Below, piece by piece: positions 25,937-35,529 of a stretch of DNA of 64,000 nucleotides. Source of the stretch: Rhizobium rosettiformans. Its GTDB lineage: Bacteria > Pseudomonadota > Alphaproteobacteria > Rhizobiales > Rhizobiaceae. Numbering within the stretch: position 1 is the stretch's first letter; each line of letters begins with the position of its first letter. The position numbers were made by a program, and so were the translations under genes. The stretch lies in contig NZ_CP032405.1 in assembly GCF_016806065.1 (NCBI RefSeq), forward strand, positions 2,942,001-3,006,000, in the 5' to 3' direction. The notes below the pieces were generated by a model. It was not told where the DNA came from. It worked only from the letters and a program-made list of their open reading frames with translations, and ran no database searches.

Positions 25937-26893
25937 TTAAAGACCGAGAGCCGATTTGACCGCAGCGTCACCCGGCTGGCCGTCGAAAGTGGTCACGCCT
26001 TGCAGCCAGGCATCCATGACGGCAGGATTGGCCTTCAGCCACTCCGTTGCCGCTTCCTTCGAATCCTTGCCGCCGAGGATCTCACCCATCAAAACGTTTT
26101 CCATCGAGACGTCGAAGGTCATCTGCTTGAAGAGGGTTGCGGCATTCGGGCAGTTGCCGCTCCAGCCGGTGCGGGCCAGCGTATAGACTTCGGCACCGCC
26201 GTAATTGGCGCCAAAATAGGCGTCGCCGCCCGAAAGATAGGTGAGGTCGAAGCGTTCGTTCATCGGATGCGGCGCCCAGGCGAGGAAGACCACGCCCTTG
26301 CCTTCCTTCGTGGCTCGCTCGACCTGTGCCAGCATCGCCTGTTCCCCGGATTCTACCAGTTCCCAGCCCTTCAGCCCGAACTCGCCAGCATCGATCATCT
26401 TCTGGATGTTTGCATTGGCCGGTGCACCAGGCTCGATGCCGTAGATCTTGCTTTCGAACTCGTCGGGGTTCTTACCGAGATCGGCGAAATCCTTGACGCC
26501 CTTCTCTGCCACTGCGGTCGGGACAGCGAGCGTGAACTTTGCACCTTCCAGGTTCTTCGCCAGGACTTCGATCGCCTGTGCACCGTTCAGGTCGTCGATG
26601 AAGGCCTGCTGAGCGGGCATCCAGTTGCCGAGAAACACATCGATCTCGCCGTTCTTCATCGACTGATAGCCGATCGGCACGGAAAGCGTCTTCACGTCCG
26701 GCTCATAGCCGAGCGCCTCAAGAACAACTGCGGCGACGCCATTGGTCGCCGTGATGTCTGTCCAACCCGGATCGGACAACCGAACGACCTTGCAGCTTTC
26801 GGCATCCGCAGCGGCGGCCGCGGTGGTGATGAACAGCATTGCCAGAGTGGCCAGCCCGCCAAGGCGGGTGCCGGACGTGAGTGTCTTGCGCAT
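25937..26893 (-). CDS. choX: Choline ABC transporter substrate-binding protein (ChoX-like)
   Basis: A periplasmic binding protein of 318 residues with a signal peptide ending near Ala29. The quaternary-ammonium pocket is recognisable: Trp44 and Asp46 (DPGWTD), Trp91 (LGNWMP) and Trp206 (FLAWAP). From memory of the S. meliloti ChoX box (Trp43, Trp90, Tyr119, Trp205), the fourth aromatic residue corresponds to Phe120 here, a possible specificity change. No permease or ATPase gene is adjacent, so it must use a transporter encoded elsewhere. It is 11 bases from betC; choline-O-sulfate is a plausible ligand. GAGGGA precedes the ATG. Confidence 0.88.
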   Translation of the reverse strand: MRKTLTSGTRLGGLATLAMLFITTAAAAADAESCKVVRLSDPGWTDITATNGVAAVVLEALGYEPDVKTLSVPIGYQSMKNGEIDVFLGNWMPAQQAFIDDLNGAQAIEVLAKNLEGAKFTLAVPTAVAEKGVKDFADLGKNPDEFESKIYGIEPGAPANANIQKMIDAGEFGLKGWELVESGEQAMLAQVERATKEGKGVVFLAWAPHPMNERFDLTYLSGGDAYFGANYGGAEVYTLARTGWSGNCPNAATLFKQMTFDVSMENVLMGEILGGKDSKEAATEWLKANPAVMDAWLQGVTTFDGQPGDAAVKSALGL

Positions 26894-26993
26894 GATGGTT
26901 CCCTCTTGTTGTGATATTGGTTACCCTTATTCAAGAGGTGCGCCATTCACCTGTGAAGCGGGAGAATTTTGATGTTTCGCATAGAAAATATTT
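26894..26993. promoter_or_regulatory. Divergent choX-betC / LysR control region
   Basis: This 100-base spacer must hold both promoters. ATTTT (26966-26970) and AAAAT (26985-26989) bracket a 14-base centre that contains ATG/CAT, giving an imperfect dyad close to the LysR start codon; such AT-rich dyads are typical LysR autoregulatory sites. GGGAG (26960-26964) is well placed for a 9-codon reading frame beginning at 26972 that ends just inside the LysR gene. Confidence 0.4.
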
Positions 26994-27911
26994 ATGTCTG
27001 AAGCGCTGATCGATCTCGCCTGGATGCGTCTGCTGGTCGAGATCGACCGGAAAGGCTCCCTGTCGGCAGCTGCCGAAGCCCTTGGCCTGACACAGCCGGC
27101 TGTGAGTTATCAGATCCGCCTTCTGGAGCAGCGATTTGGTCAGCCTGTGCTGCATCGCCTGCACAGGGGCGTAAGGTTCACCGAGGAAGGGCGGCGGCTG
27201 CTGGCAATTGCTGAGCGCACGGTGTCGGAGGTGGATGCCCTGCAACGCAGCGTGCGTGCAGCGCGCAGAAGGCCTGCGGTGCGGCTCGCGACAGATTACG
27301 CTTTCTCGAGCCTTTGGCTTATTCCGCGCATGCACGCCTTTCGACAAAGCCATCCGGAAATCGATTTGCAGATCGTCGCCACCCAGCGCCTCAGCCATCA
27401 TTGGCGCGAGGATGCGGATCTCGCCGTCGCCTTCGGCTCTGGCAGCGAGTTCGGCAGCGACGCCCGCTTGCTGATGCCGGAACGCGTGGTGCCAGTCTGC
27501 ACGCCCAGCCTGGCGCGCAACCTGACGGATGGACCGGACCTGGTCCTCCAACAATGTCCTCTAATCCATCTCGAAGCCGAGCAACTGTCGCCCTGGCTCG
27601 ACTGGCCAGCCTACATGTCACGGCAGCGACTGGGCGAGAGCCTGCGGGACAGTCCGGGTGACCTCCGCTTCAACACCTATGCGCTCGTCGTTCAGGCTGC
27701 CATGGCAGGGCAGGGCGTGGCTCTTGGCTGGCTGGGTATTGTTGATCACCTCCTCGACGCCAACCTACTGGTCATGGCCGGTGACATGGTCTCCGTTGCG
27801 GGACGTGGTTACTGGCTCGTACCGGGCAGCGACAGCGAAGCCGTGACTTTGCTTGCCGCATGGCTGATCGATGAGGCGGCCAGCTCCGTGGCGGAACGGC
27901 TCCAGAACTAA
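26994..27911 (+). CDS. LysR regulator of choline-sulfate utilisation
   Basis: A 305-residue LysR-type regulator with the N-terminal winged helix-turn-helix (WMRLLVEIDRKGSLSAAAEALGLTQPAVSYQIRLLE split over residues 10-45) and a C-terminal effector-binding domain. Divergent placement from choX-betC identifies it as the likely choline-sulfate-responsive activator of that pair; this regulator family is commonly found beside betC. ATG 26994 lacks a good Shine-Dalgarno of its own, and a short upstream frame with a strong one overlaps it, suggesting translational coupling. Confidence 0.9.
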   Translation: MSEALIDLAWMRLLVEIDRKGSLSAAAEALGLTQPAVSYQIRLLEQRFGQPVLHRLHRGVRFTEEGRRLLAIAERTVSEVDALQRSVRAARRRPAVRLATDYAFSSLWLIPRMHAFRQSHPEIDLQIVATQRLSHHWREDADLAVAFGSGSEFGSDARLLMPERVVPVCTPSLARNLTDGPDLVLQQCPLIHLEAEQLSPWLDWPAYMSRQRLGESLRDSPGDLRFNTYALVVQAAMAGQGVALGWLGIVDHLLDANLLVMAGDMVSVAGRGYWLVPGSDSEAVTLLAAWLIDEAASSVAERLQN

Positions 27912-28047
27912 GAGGACAAATAAATCGTCTCTTCATTCAATTTGCCAAATTCAACAATGACTAATGTTTAACCATTGCATTGCATGATCCCAATGACGCT
28001 ATGGTTGCATAGCCGTGTTGAATATTAGTTCAATGCTGGGGATTGAG

Positions 28048-30237
28048 ATGCGATTGACGGATGTTTCAGTGACTTGGCGCCTCGCGTTGGCGCTTGCCAT
28101 ACCGCTCGTGGCGCTGGCCGGTCTGGCTTATGTCGAAATCAATACGACGTTTACTGCCTATCAACATGCTCGCCATCTGAACATCGTCAGCGCCGATCTC
28201 GGCGTGATCGGTGATTTCGTGCATGCGCTCCAGGCGGAACGCGCCGAAGCGGTGGGCCTGCTCGCCTCCAAGGGGCGGGAGCATGGCGCCGAACTTGAGG
28301 CCGCCCGAACCGCCGGTGCGCCCGCCCTCGACAAGATGGATCAGGTTCTCGCCGACATGAAGGCCGAGGGCGATCCGACGCTGATGCGCCACGAACAGGA
28401 GCTCGAGGCCGTGCTGGCGAAGCTTCCACAGATCCGGGCCTCGACAGACAATCTGGCCTTGGAGCCCACGGAGGTCTTCGTCTACTACACCGATCTCGTT
28501 CACCGGCTGATGAATGTCTCGCGCGAGTTCTCGCTCGCGGCAGGCGCCAGAGGCGTGGTCGGCAAGATGATGGCCTACAGTCTTCTGATGAATGCCAAGG
28601 AAGTCGCAGGCCAGGAGCGCAATCTGGGTCACGCCTTCATCTCGGAAGGCAAGTTCGACGAGGCACATTATCTCGATTTCGTCGGCATGTTCGGCTCGCA
28701 GAAGTCGCTGATCGATCAGTATCTCGAACTGCTGCCGGACGAGGATCGGGAGCACTATCGCGAATCGCTGCATACGCCGGATGCAGACGCGGTCGAAGAT
28801 ATCCGCTCGAAGATGATGGTGGGCGGCCTGTCGGCTGACCTCTCTGCGATCGACAGCGGCGAGTGGCTGGAGCGCTCGGCGCGCCGCATCGAGCGCCTGA
28901 AGGAACTCGAAAACGAGACGCTGGCGACCATTGTCGTGGATGCACAAGGGATGGCAGATGAAGAATACCATCACCTTCTGCGCGTGGCCGGTATCACGAG
29001 CACGGTGCTCACCTTTGCCTGCTTCTTCGCCGTTTCGCTGTCCCTGACTGTCGTGCGTCCGCTCCGGCGCCTGACGAAGACGATGAATGATCTGGCAGCC
29101 GGCAATGTCGAAGTCGACCTGATCCGTTCCGAGAGCAAGGACGAGATCGGCCAGATGGGGCGCGCCGTCACCGAATATATCGCGCTTGCCAAGGCCCGCA
29201 TGGTCAAGGAGCGCGAAGAGCAGGAGGCAGCCGAACGGATCAAGCGTGCCGCCGAGCTTGAAGCCGAACGCGAACGGGCCGAGCGTGCCGCGGAGATCGC
29301 ATTTGCGGTGGAACAGCTCGCCAGTGGCCTGGATGCGCTGTCATCGGGTGAGATCGGCTACCGTCTGTCCAACCCCTTCGCGCCCTCTCTCGATCCGCTT
29401 CGCATGAGCTTCAACAGCTCGATGGAGCGGCTCTGCGGCGTGATGGCGACCATCCGCGAGAGCACCGGACAGTTGCATGGCGGCTCGCAGGAACTGCAAC
29501 TGGCAGCCGATGATCTTGCTCGCCGCACCGAACGCCAGGCCGCGGCTCTGGAGGAGGCGGCAGCCTCTATCACGCAGATCACCACGACCATGACGAGCTC
29601 GGCGCAGCGTGCGGAAGAGGCGGGCCTCCTGGTGCGCGAAGCAAGCGTGACCGCCCAGAAATCCGGTGCCGTCGTATCGGATACGGTCAAGGCGATGCAG
29701 CATATCGAACAGTCCTCCGGGCAGATCAGCCAGATCATCTCGGTCATCGATGAAATCGCTTTCCAGACCAACCTTTTGGCACTGAATGCCGGCGTCGAGG
29801 CCGCTCGTGCAGGGGAGGCCGGTAAGGGCTTTGCCGTCGTTGCCCAGGAAGTCCGCGAACTTGCTCAGCGGTCTGCCAACGCCGCCCGCGAGATCAAGGC
29901 ATTGATCAATCGTTCGGCGCAGGAGGTAGAGGCCGGGGTCCGGCTGGTCAACGAAACCGGCGACACGCTGAAGGGCATCGAAGATCATGTGATGAAGATC
30001 AACGAACGCGTCACGGCCATCGTTTCGGCTGCAAAGGAGCAATCGGCTGCCCTCAACGAGATCAGCCAGGCCGTCAGCCAGATGGACCAGGTGACCCAGC
30101 AGAATGCGGCGATGGTCGAGGAGGCGAGTGCAGCGACGTCGAGCGTGGCGACTGAAGCTGACCGGCTCAACGGTCAGATCGCCATGTTCAAGCTGCCCGG
30201 CAACGAGAACCGTCAGCGCGGCCGCGAGGCCGCCTGA
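28048..30237 (+). CDS. Methyl-accepting chemotaxis protein with NIT-type sensor
   Basis: A 729-residue chemoreceptor. Order: cytoplasmic end, TM1 (about 11-30), an all-helical periplasmic domain (about 31-310) with the NIT-like segment [16 protein letters not shown] at 61-76, TM2 (about 313-335), HAMP (about 336-389), a coiled-coil linker, and the signalling domain with the hairpin tip [24 protein letters not shown] domains are linked to nitrate/nitrite sensing, but ligand is not proven here. I use ATG 28048 (GGGGA upstream); GTG 28015 and ATG 28033 are also in frame. No CheB/CheR pentapeptide is visible at the end. Confidence 0.92.
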   Translation: MRLTDVSVTWRLALALAIPLVALAGLAYVEINTTFTAYQHARHLNIVSADLGVIGDFVHALQAERAEAVGLLASKGREHGAELEAARTAGAPALDKMDQVLADMKAEGDPTLMRHEQELEAVLAKLPQIRASTDNLALEPTEVFVYYTDLVHRLMNVSREFSLAAGARGVVGKMMAYSLLMNAKEVAGQERNLGHAFISEGKFDEAHYLDFVGMFGSQKSLIDQYLELLPDEDREHYRESLHTPDADAVEDIRSKMMVGGLSADLSAIDSGEWLERSARRIERLKELENETLATIVVDAQGMADEEYHHLLRVAGITSTVLTFACFFAVSLSLTVVRPLRRLTKTMNDLAAGNVEVDLIRSESKDEIGQMGRAVTEYIALAKARMVKEREEQEAAERIKRAAELEAERERAERAAEIAFAVEQLASGLDALSSGEIGYRLSNPFAPSLDPLRMSFNSSMERLCGVMATIRESTGQLHGGSQELQLAADDLARRTERQAAALEEAAASITQITTTMTSSAQRAEEAGLLVREASVTAQKSGAVVSDTVKAMQHIEQSSGQISQIISVIDEIAFQTNLLALNAGVEAARAGEAGKGFAVVAQEVRELAQRSANAAREIKALINRSAQEVEAGVRLVNETGDTLKGIEDHVMKINERVTAIVSAAKEQSAALNEISQAVSQMDQVTQQNAAMVEEASAATSSVATEADRLNGQIAMFKLPGNENRQRGREAA

Positions 30238-30252
30238 CGAGGAACCGGGTAC

Positions 30253-31080
30253 TCAGAGCAGATTGGCGATCCGGCAGAATTCCTCGACGCTGAGCGTTTC
30301 CGCCCGGCGTTGAGGATCGATCTCGGCGCGGGCGAGCAATGCTTCGCCGCCGATCGGCTTGAGGCTTTGCCGGAGCATCTTGCGACGTTGGCCGAAAGCA
30401 GCCTGCGTGACTTTTTCGAGCTTGTCCGGATCACAGGGCAGGGGCTTTTCGATCGGCACCAGATGGACCACGGTCGAGGTCACCTTTGGCGGCGGTGTGA
30501 AGGCCTGCGGGGGGATGTCGAAGGCCATGTGCGCCTCCGTTCGCCAGCCGCAGAGCACGCCGAGCCTGCCATAATGGTTGTCGTCCTCACGTGCCACGAT
30601 CCGCTGCCCGACTTCCTTCTGGAACATCAACGTCAGGGACTGCCAGAAGGGCGGCCATTGGCCTGGCAACAGCCAGTTCACCAGCAACTGCGTGCCGACA
30701 TTGTAAGGCAGGTTCGCGATGATCTTGACCGGCTCGCCCGGGGCGAGGCTCGCAAAATCGGTCTTCAGCGCATCACCTTCGATCACCTCAAGGCGACCGG
30801 GATAATGGTCGGCAATCTCCTGGAGAGCCGGCAGGCAACGCGGATCACGCTCGATGGCAATGACCTTCTTCGCGCCTAAAGCCAGGATCGCACGGGTCAG
30901 GCCGCCCGGACCCGGCCCAACCTCGATCACCGTCACCCCATCGAGCGAACCGGCATTGCGGGCCACCTTCTGGGTCAGGTTCAGGTCGAGGATAAAGTTC
31001 TGTCCGAGCGCCTTCTTGGCATCGAGGCCGTGACGCGCGATCACGTCGCGCAGCGGCGGCAGTCCATCGAGCGCGGCCAT
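30253..31080 (-). CDS. ksgA: 16S rRNA dimethyladenosine transferase KsgA (RsmA)
   Basis: Dimethylates two adjacent adenosines in the 3'-terminal hairpin of 16S rRNA during 30S assembly. The 275-residue protein has the N-terminal [11 protein letters not shown] segment, the SAM loop [10 protein letters not shown], acidic motif IERDPRCL and the catalytic [11 protein letters not shown] motif. Its start codon overlaps the pdxA stop by one base (TGATG), so translation is coupled. It converges with the chemoreceptor gene with only 15 bases between the stops. Confidence 0.95.
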   Translation of the reverse strand: MAALDGLPPLRDVIARHGLDAKKALGQNFILDLNLTQKVARNAGSLDGVTVIEVGPGPGGLTRAILALGAKKVIAIERDPRCLPALQEIADHYPGRLEVIEGDALKTDFASLAPGEPVKIIANLPYNVGTQLLVNWLLPGQWPPFWQSLTLMFQKEVGQRIVAREDDNHYGRLGVLCGWRTEAHMAFDIPPQAFTPPPKVTSTVVHLVPIEKPLPCDPDKLEKVTQAAFGQRRKMLRQSLKPIGGEALLARAEIDPQRRAETLSVEEFCRIANLL

Positions 31081-32102
31081 CAGCGGGATGTATCCTTGCC
31101 CTGCGCCATGCGATCGGCCATCCGCAAGGCTGCGACGAGGCTGGTTTCCTTGGCAAAACCGCTGCCCGCGAGGCCAAAGGCCGTCCCGTGGTCCGGTGAA
31201 GTACGGATGAAGGGAAGCCCGAGCGTCACGTTGACGCTGTCGTCGAAGCCGAGTGCCTTGGCCGGAATCAGTGCCTGGTCGTGATACATGCAGATCGCCA
31301 CGTCGTAGCGGCTGCGTGCATCGTCGTGAAACATGGTGTCGGCGGGCAGAGGGCCGAAGGCATCGATGCCCTCATCGCGCAGCCGGCGGATTGCCGGATG
31401 GATGATGTCGTCGTCCTCATGGCCGATCGCGCCATTCTCGCCCGCATGCGGATTGAGGCCGGCGACCGCCAGCCGCGGGGAGGCGATCCCGAACCGATCG
31501 GCGAGATCCTTCGCGACGATCCGGCAGGTGTCGACGATCAGGTCTTCCGTCAGCGCGCCCGGAACATCCTTCAGCGGAATATGGATGGTCACCGGCACGG
31601 CCTTGAGCTTCGGGCCGGCAAGCATCATGACAGGCATGACGGAGCCACCCTTTGCCCGCGCCGCGAGATCGGCGAGAAACTCGGTATGGCCAGGAAAACC
31701 GAAACCGGCCTCGTACAGCACGGATTTCGCGATCGGATTGGTGACGACAGCACGCACCGTACCTTGGAGGCAAAGCGCAACGGCAGTCTCGATAGCTGCG
31801 ATCGTGCCGCGGGCATTCGCCACATGCGGCTTGCCAGCCAAGACGTCGACGCCGGTGGGAATGGGAAGAACCGGAAGCGCCCGGGCGAAGACGCCGCTTG
31901 CATGCGCCGCATCAGTCTCCTCGACAACAACCTCGAGTTCCAACTGGCGGGCCCTGACCTTCAGGACCTCGGGATCGCCGATATAGAGGAACGGCGGGAG
32001 CGCCAGTTCCCCCCGTTTCAGCCACGCCTGAAGAGCGATATCCGGCCCGATACCGGCCGGATCGCCCTGGCTGAGCGCCAGCGGAAGGACGCCATTGGTC
32101 AT
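31080..32102 (-). CDS. pdxA: 4-hydroxythreonine-4-phosphate dehydrogenase PdxA
   Basis: NAD-dependent step of DXP-dependent pyridoxal-phosphate synthesis. The 340-residue protein shows the three metal-binding histidines in [22 protein letters not shown] and [11 protein letters not shown], plus the N-terminal [19 protein letters not shown] eight bases upstream supports the ATG. It is between the surA-like gene (18-base gap) and ksgA (one-base overlap), the conserved surA-pdxA-ksgA order. Confidence 0.95.
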   Translation of the reverse strand: MTNGVLPLALSQGDPAGIGPDIALQAWLKRGELALPPFLYIGDPEVLKVRARQLELEVVVEETDAAHASGVFARALPVLPIPTGVDVLAGKPHVANARGTIAAIETAVALCLQGTVRAVVTNPIAKSVLYEAGFGFPGHTEFLADLAARAKGGSVMPVMMLAGPKLKAVPVTIHIPLKDVPGALTEDLIVDTCRIVAKDLADRFGIASPRLAVAGLNPHAGENGAIGHEDDDIIHPAIRRLRDEGIDAFGPLPADTMFHDDARSRYDVAICMYHDQALIPAKALGFDDSVNVTLGLPFIRTSPDHGTAFGLAGSGFAKETSLVAALRMADRMAQGKDTSR

Positions 32103-32120
32103 GGATCGGCCTTTCGAGGC

Positions 32121-33065
32121 TTATTGCATTACGATCTGGGCCTTCGAGCGCAGTTCTTCCAGATATTTGTCGGAATTCGGGTTCTCGCCCTGCTGTTCCT
32201 TGCCGATATCCTCGGCGCGGAAGACGACCTCTGCCGCCACGTCGTCGGAGACCTGACGCTGGTTGCAAATGGCAAGATACTCGACACCACGGTCGGTCAC
32301 GCGGGTTGCCGTCGTGCCACCCTTTGCCTTTTCGACCAGCGGCTTCCATTCCGGCGGCATCTCGGGCTCAAGAACGCGGCCGAGATTACGGATCGACACA
32401 TCGAGATAGTTCTTGGCGAATTCCATGGCCTGATCGCAGCCCGGGAACGAGGCGCGCGACTTTTCGGCTTCCGCCTTGCGCTTGCCGACGATGCCCTTCT
32501 TCGAGGCTGGCACCACGAAGATCACCTGCTTGAGGAAATATTCCGTCGTCACCGGCTTCTCTTTGTTTTCGAGAAGACGGGTCACGAGATCCTGGTTCGA
32601 CAAACGGCCACGTGCGCCTGCCCCGTAACGCGCGTTCACGAGGCGCGGCCAGCTCATCGAGACGGCGATGAAGGACTTGAAGTGGGCAGCACCCACGCCC
32701 GCCTGATCGAGCACGGAATTGAGCTGCGATACGGACATCTTGTTCGATGACGCAAAGCGTTCGAACGAGGCATCCACATCCGCCGTGCTGACGGACATGC
32801 CGACGCGCGCGATTTCCTCGCGCTTCAGCGTCTCGTTCACGAGCTCTTCCCGGGCGATCTGCTGGAGATTGCCGCTGCGACGCTGCAGCCTGAGGAAGGC
32901 CACGCGGCGCGCGACGTCAGCGCTGGTGATCGCGGTCTTGTTGACAACGGCTGCCACCGATGTTGCTGCCTGAGCCGGCGCAAAGATTGGCGTCGGGCTG
33001 ACGCTTAAGGACAGCGCGATGACGCCGGCGAGCAGCAGACCGGTGCCTTTTTTTGCATGAGCCAT
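32121..33065 (-). CDS. SurA-like periplasmic chaperone with a degenerate parvulin domain
   Basis: A 314-residue exported protein in the position of surA, between lptD and pdxA. It has a signal peptide (cleavage after about Ala34), a SurA N-terminal helical domain (SVAAVVNKTAITSADVARRVAFL onward) and a single C-terminal domain that follows the parvulin outline (YFLKQVIFVV ... LGRVLEPEMPPEW ... GVEYLAICNQRQV) but lacks a convincing set of proline-isomerase active-site residues. Likely role: chaperone for outer-membrane proteins such as LptD; isomerase activity is doubtful. AAGGA seven bases upstream supports the start. Confidence 0.82.
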   Translation of the reverse strand: MAHAKKGTGLLLAGVIALSLSVSPTPIFAPAQAATSVAAVVNKTAITSADVARRVAFLRLQRRSGNLQQIAREELVNETLKREEIARVGMSVSTADVDASFERFASSNKMSVSQLNSVLDQAGVGAAHFKSFIAVSMSWPRLVNARYGAGARGRLSNQDLVTRLLENKEKPVTTEYFLKQVIFVVPASKKGIVGKRKAEAEKSRASFPGCDQAMEFAKNYLDVSIRNLGRVLEPEMPPEWKPLVEKAKGGTTATRVTDRGVEYLAICNQRQVSDDVAAEVVFRAEDIGKEQQGENPNSDKYLEELRSKAQIVMQ

Positions 33066-33192
33066 CTGTCATCCTTTCTCCGAACTGCAGAAGCCTGCTC
33101 CGGACTTAGATCATGTAACGGATTTTAGAACCGCCGCACGGATTGCACAATCCATGCGGCGAAACAATGACCTGCATCGCAGCGGCTTTGCC

Positions 33193-35529
33193 TCACTCGA
33201 ACGAGGTGTCGCTGAGATTGATCTCTCCGAGGGTGCGGAACACCAGCTTTCCACCGATCGTCCAGTCGTTCGCGGTCTCGGCATTCGGGTCATACTTGTC
33301 CGAATAGGCGATCGAGAAGACCGTGCATTCGTCGGCATAGGAGATGCCAACACTGCGGCGGTTGAACTTGTCGGCATCGATGTCGTAGTTGACCGAGCCA
33401 AACACCGACCAGTTCTCAGTGACCTTCACGGTCGTGGAGCTGGTGACCGTCTGGTTGTCGTTGCTGAACGAGTAGGCCGGGCGAGCGTCAACCTGGGTAA
33501 ATGTCAGGCTTGTTTCAAACCGGTCCTGAGCATAGGTCGCGTTGACGTCGGTACGGCGGACATCGAGCGTTTCCTCGTCGAGCCGCACACCGGCACTCAG
33601 CGAAAGCCCGATCGGCAGTTCGAAGCCAGCCGATGCGACGTAGTCGGAAACGTCAGTCTCAAGGCCGGAATCGGAGCCCACGGCCAGCAGGTCCTGTGTC
33701 GCATAGGAATTCAGGCCCGCCAGATGGTAGGACTGGCCGATGACAGCACGAACGCCGATCCCGTTGTCGAAGCTACCGGTGTAGCGCATGCCGACATTGG
33801 CGCGTGTGCCGCCCTCGACACGATCAAACCCGGAAAACTTGTTGCGCGAGAAGAGGTTGCTCGCATCGAACACCAAGCTCTGCGCGTCTTCGTTCGGCAA
33901 CTGGCCAGCATAGCCCTCGTTGTTGCGGGCATAGATCTGCGCGATCGGCTCGATGATATGCGAGCTGTTGGCAGTCGTGATAAGCCACGGGTAGCGGGCT
34001 TCGATACCGGCAGTCAGCAAATAGCGAGCAGGTGCGTCATTGCTCGTGTAGCCGCCGGTGTAGTTGCCGGGCGCGTCCATGGCGAGGCCATAAACATCGC
34101 CGCGCGCAGCCAGAAGCGGCGTGATCTGCAAACCGCCCGGACCGTCGAAAGTGCGCTCCCATTCGAGCTCGCCCGTCAGGCGGTTCATGTGGCCCTTCAG
34201 CCCGCGATAAACATCAAATGCGCCGTCCCTGTTTGTGTCGGCAAACTCGCTCGAGAAGCGCGACAGGGAGGTGAAGTTCAAGGTGCCAGCCAGCTGGCCA
34301 CCGGCGACCAGTTCGGGCGCGTAGTAGCTGTAGTCGATGACCGGCAGGACAGTGGCCTGCTTCTTTTCGGCTGTATTGTTCAGGTCCGCATCCTGAACGT
34401 CGAAATAGTAACCGCGCATGTCGAAGAAATTGCGTTCGCCGATGCCGGTCAGATAGACGACATTGGTGTTCGTTGACGCATTCAGCCCATCGATGCCGTA
34501 GGTGCGTGCGAAATTGTTGTCGCTCTGCACCATGACATCCCAGCCGAATGACCAGCGCGGATTGATCTTGAACTCGCCCTTGGACGCGATGAGGCCGCGC
34601 GTGTCGCGCTCGGCGTCGCTCGTGCCGGCGGTGAACTCATCCGTATTCATCTGGCTGATGCCAGCGATCCGGATATTGGCTTGCCCCTTCTCGAAGCGCT
34701 GGCGGACCTCTGCTTCGAGCAGCACGCCTTGCGCGCTGAAGCCTGTCGTGGTGATCGTCGCGTCGCGGTCCGGTGCAATGGCGATGTAGTAGGGGACCGC
34801 AATGCCGAAACCGACATTTTCGCCCGAGCGGAACTGCGGGAACAGGAAGCCCGACTTCCGCTTGACGGTATTATCAGGCACCTCGATGAACGGCAGCGTC
34901 ACAAGCGACTTGCCGAACAGTTCAAACCGGGCCCTTTCGAGCCGCACGGTCTTCTTCGTGCCGTCCTGTACGACGCGTTCTGCCTTCACCTGCCAGAGCG
35001 GCGGACGGGACGGGTTTTCCGCGCAGGGAAGACATGCCGTGTACACGCCCTTGTGCAGAATCATCTGCGTGCCGCCGACGCGCTGAGCGCTTTCGGCAAC
35101 GAGGCGTGTGTTGTCGGTGCTCTCCACGCGCAAGGCACGCAGGAAGCCGTCGGAGAAATTGTCGGTGACATCGAGCGAATCCGCATAGATGCGGTTTCCG
35201 GTCGGCTCGACCAGCTCGATATTGCCCGCCGCTGTGACGCGGCCCGTTTTCTGGTCGTAAACGACCTGACGGGCCACCATCTGGTAGCCGGCATAATTGA
35301 TCTGCACCGCGCCGTTCGCGACAACGCGCTCGGCATCACGGTCATAAACGAGTTCATTGGCTGCCAGAAGCAGCTTCGCGTCATCAGGGACGTTACCTGC
35401 CATCGACGCTGAGTCGGACAGGCTCTGCGCATGCACGAGAGGCGCAGCGGGCGCCATAGCGCACACAGCGACACTGGTCAGCAGGGCTACTGAGAGCCTC
35501 CTGATATTCCCGCGGTCTTTTACCGCCAC
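33193..35529 (-). CDS. lptD: LPS-assembly protein LptD
   Basis: The outer-membrane translocon that inserts lipopolysaccharide into the outer leaflet. The 778-residue protein has a signal peptide, an OstA/LptA-like beta-jellyroll (LLLAANELVYDRDAERVVANGAVQI, near residues 53-78) and a long C-terminal beta-barrel ending in a terminal aromatic-rich strand (INLSDTSFE). The start is GTG, with a full AAGGAGG seven bases upstream; it overlaps the lptG stop by one base (TAGTG). Grouping with lptF, lptG and a SurA-like chaperone places the export bridge and its folding factor together. Confidence 0.94.
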   Translation of the reverse strand: MAVKDRGNIRRLSVALLTSVAVCAMAPAAPLVHAQSLSDSASMAGNVPDDAKLLLAANELVYDRDAERVVANGAVQINYAGYQMVARQVVYDQKTGRVTAAGNIELVEPTGNRIYADSLDVTDNFSDGFLRALRVESTDNTRLVAESAQRVGGTQMILHKGVYTACLPCAENPSRPPLWQVKAERVVQDGTKKTVRLERARFELFGKSLVTLPFIEVPDNTVKRKSGFLFPQFRSGENVGFGIAVPYYIAIAPDRDATITTTGFSAQGVLLEAEVRQRFEKGQANIRIAGISQMNTDEFTAGTSDAERDTRGLIASKGEFKINPRWSFGWDVMVQSDNNFARTYGIDGLNASTNTNVVYLTGIGERNFFDMRGYYFDVQDADLNNTAEKKQATVLPVIDYSYYAPELVAGGQLAGTLNFTSLSRFSSEFADTNRDGAFDVYRGLKGHMNRLTGELEWERTFDGPGGLQITPLLAARGDVYGLAMDAPGNYTGGYTSNDAPARYLLTAGIEARYPWLITTANSSHIIEPIAQIYARNNEGYAGQLPNEDAQSLVFDASNLFSRNKFSGFDRVEGGTRANVGMRYTGSFDNGIGVRAVIGQSYHLAGLNSYATQDLLAVGSDSGLETDVSDYVASAGFELPIGLSLSAGVRLDEETLDVRRTDVNATYAQDRFETSLTFTQVDARPAYSFSNDNQTVTSSTTVKVTENWSVFGSVNYDIDADKFNRRSVGISYADECTVFSIAYSDKYDPNAETANDWTIGGKLVFRTLGEINLSDTSFE

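Noticed and set aside
27955..27997. CAATGAC direct repeat (27955-27961, 27991-27997) upstream of the first chemoreceptor
   Set aside because: Only two 7-base copies 36 bases apart in an AT-rich spacer; chance occurrence cannot be excluded and no known site matches.
31281..32750. A 489-codon plus-strand frame opposite pdxA and the surA-like gene
   Set aside because: Spans two genes and the spacer on the other strand without any recognisable domain.
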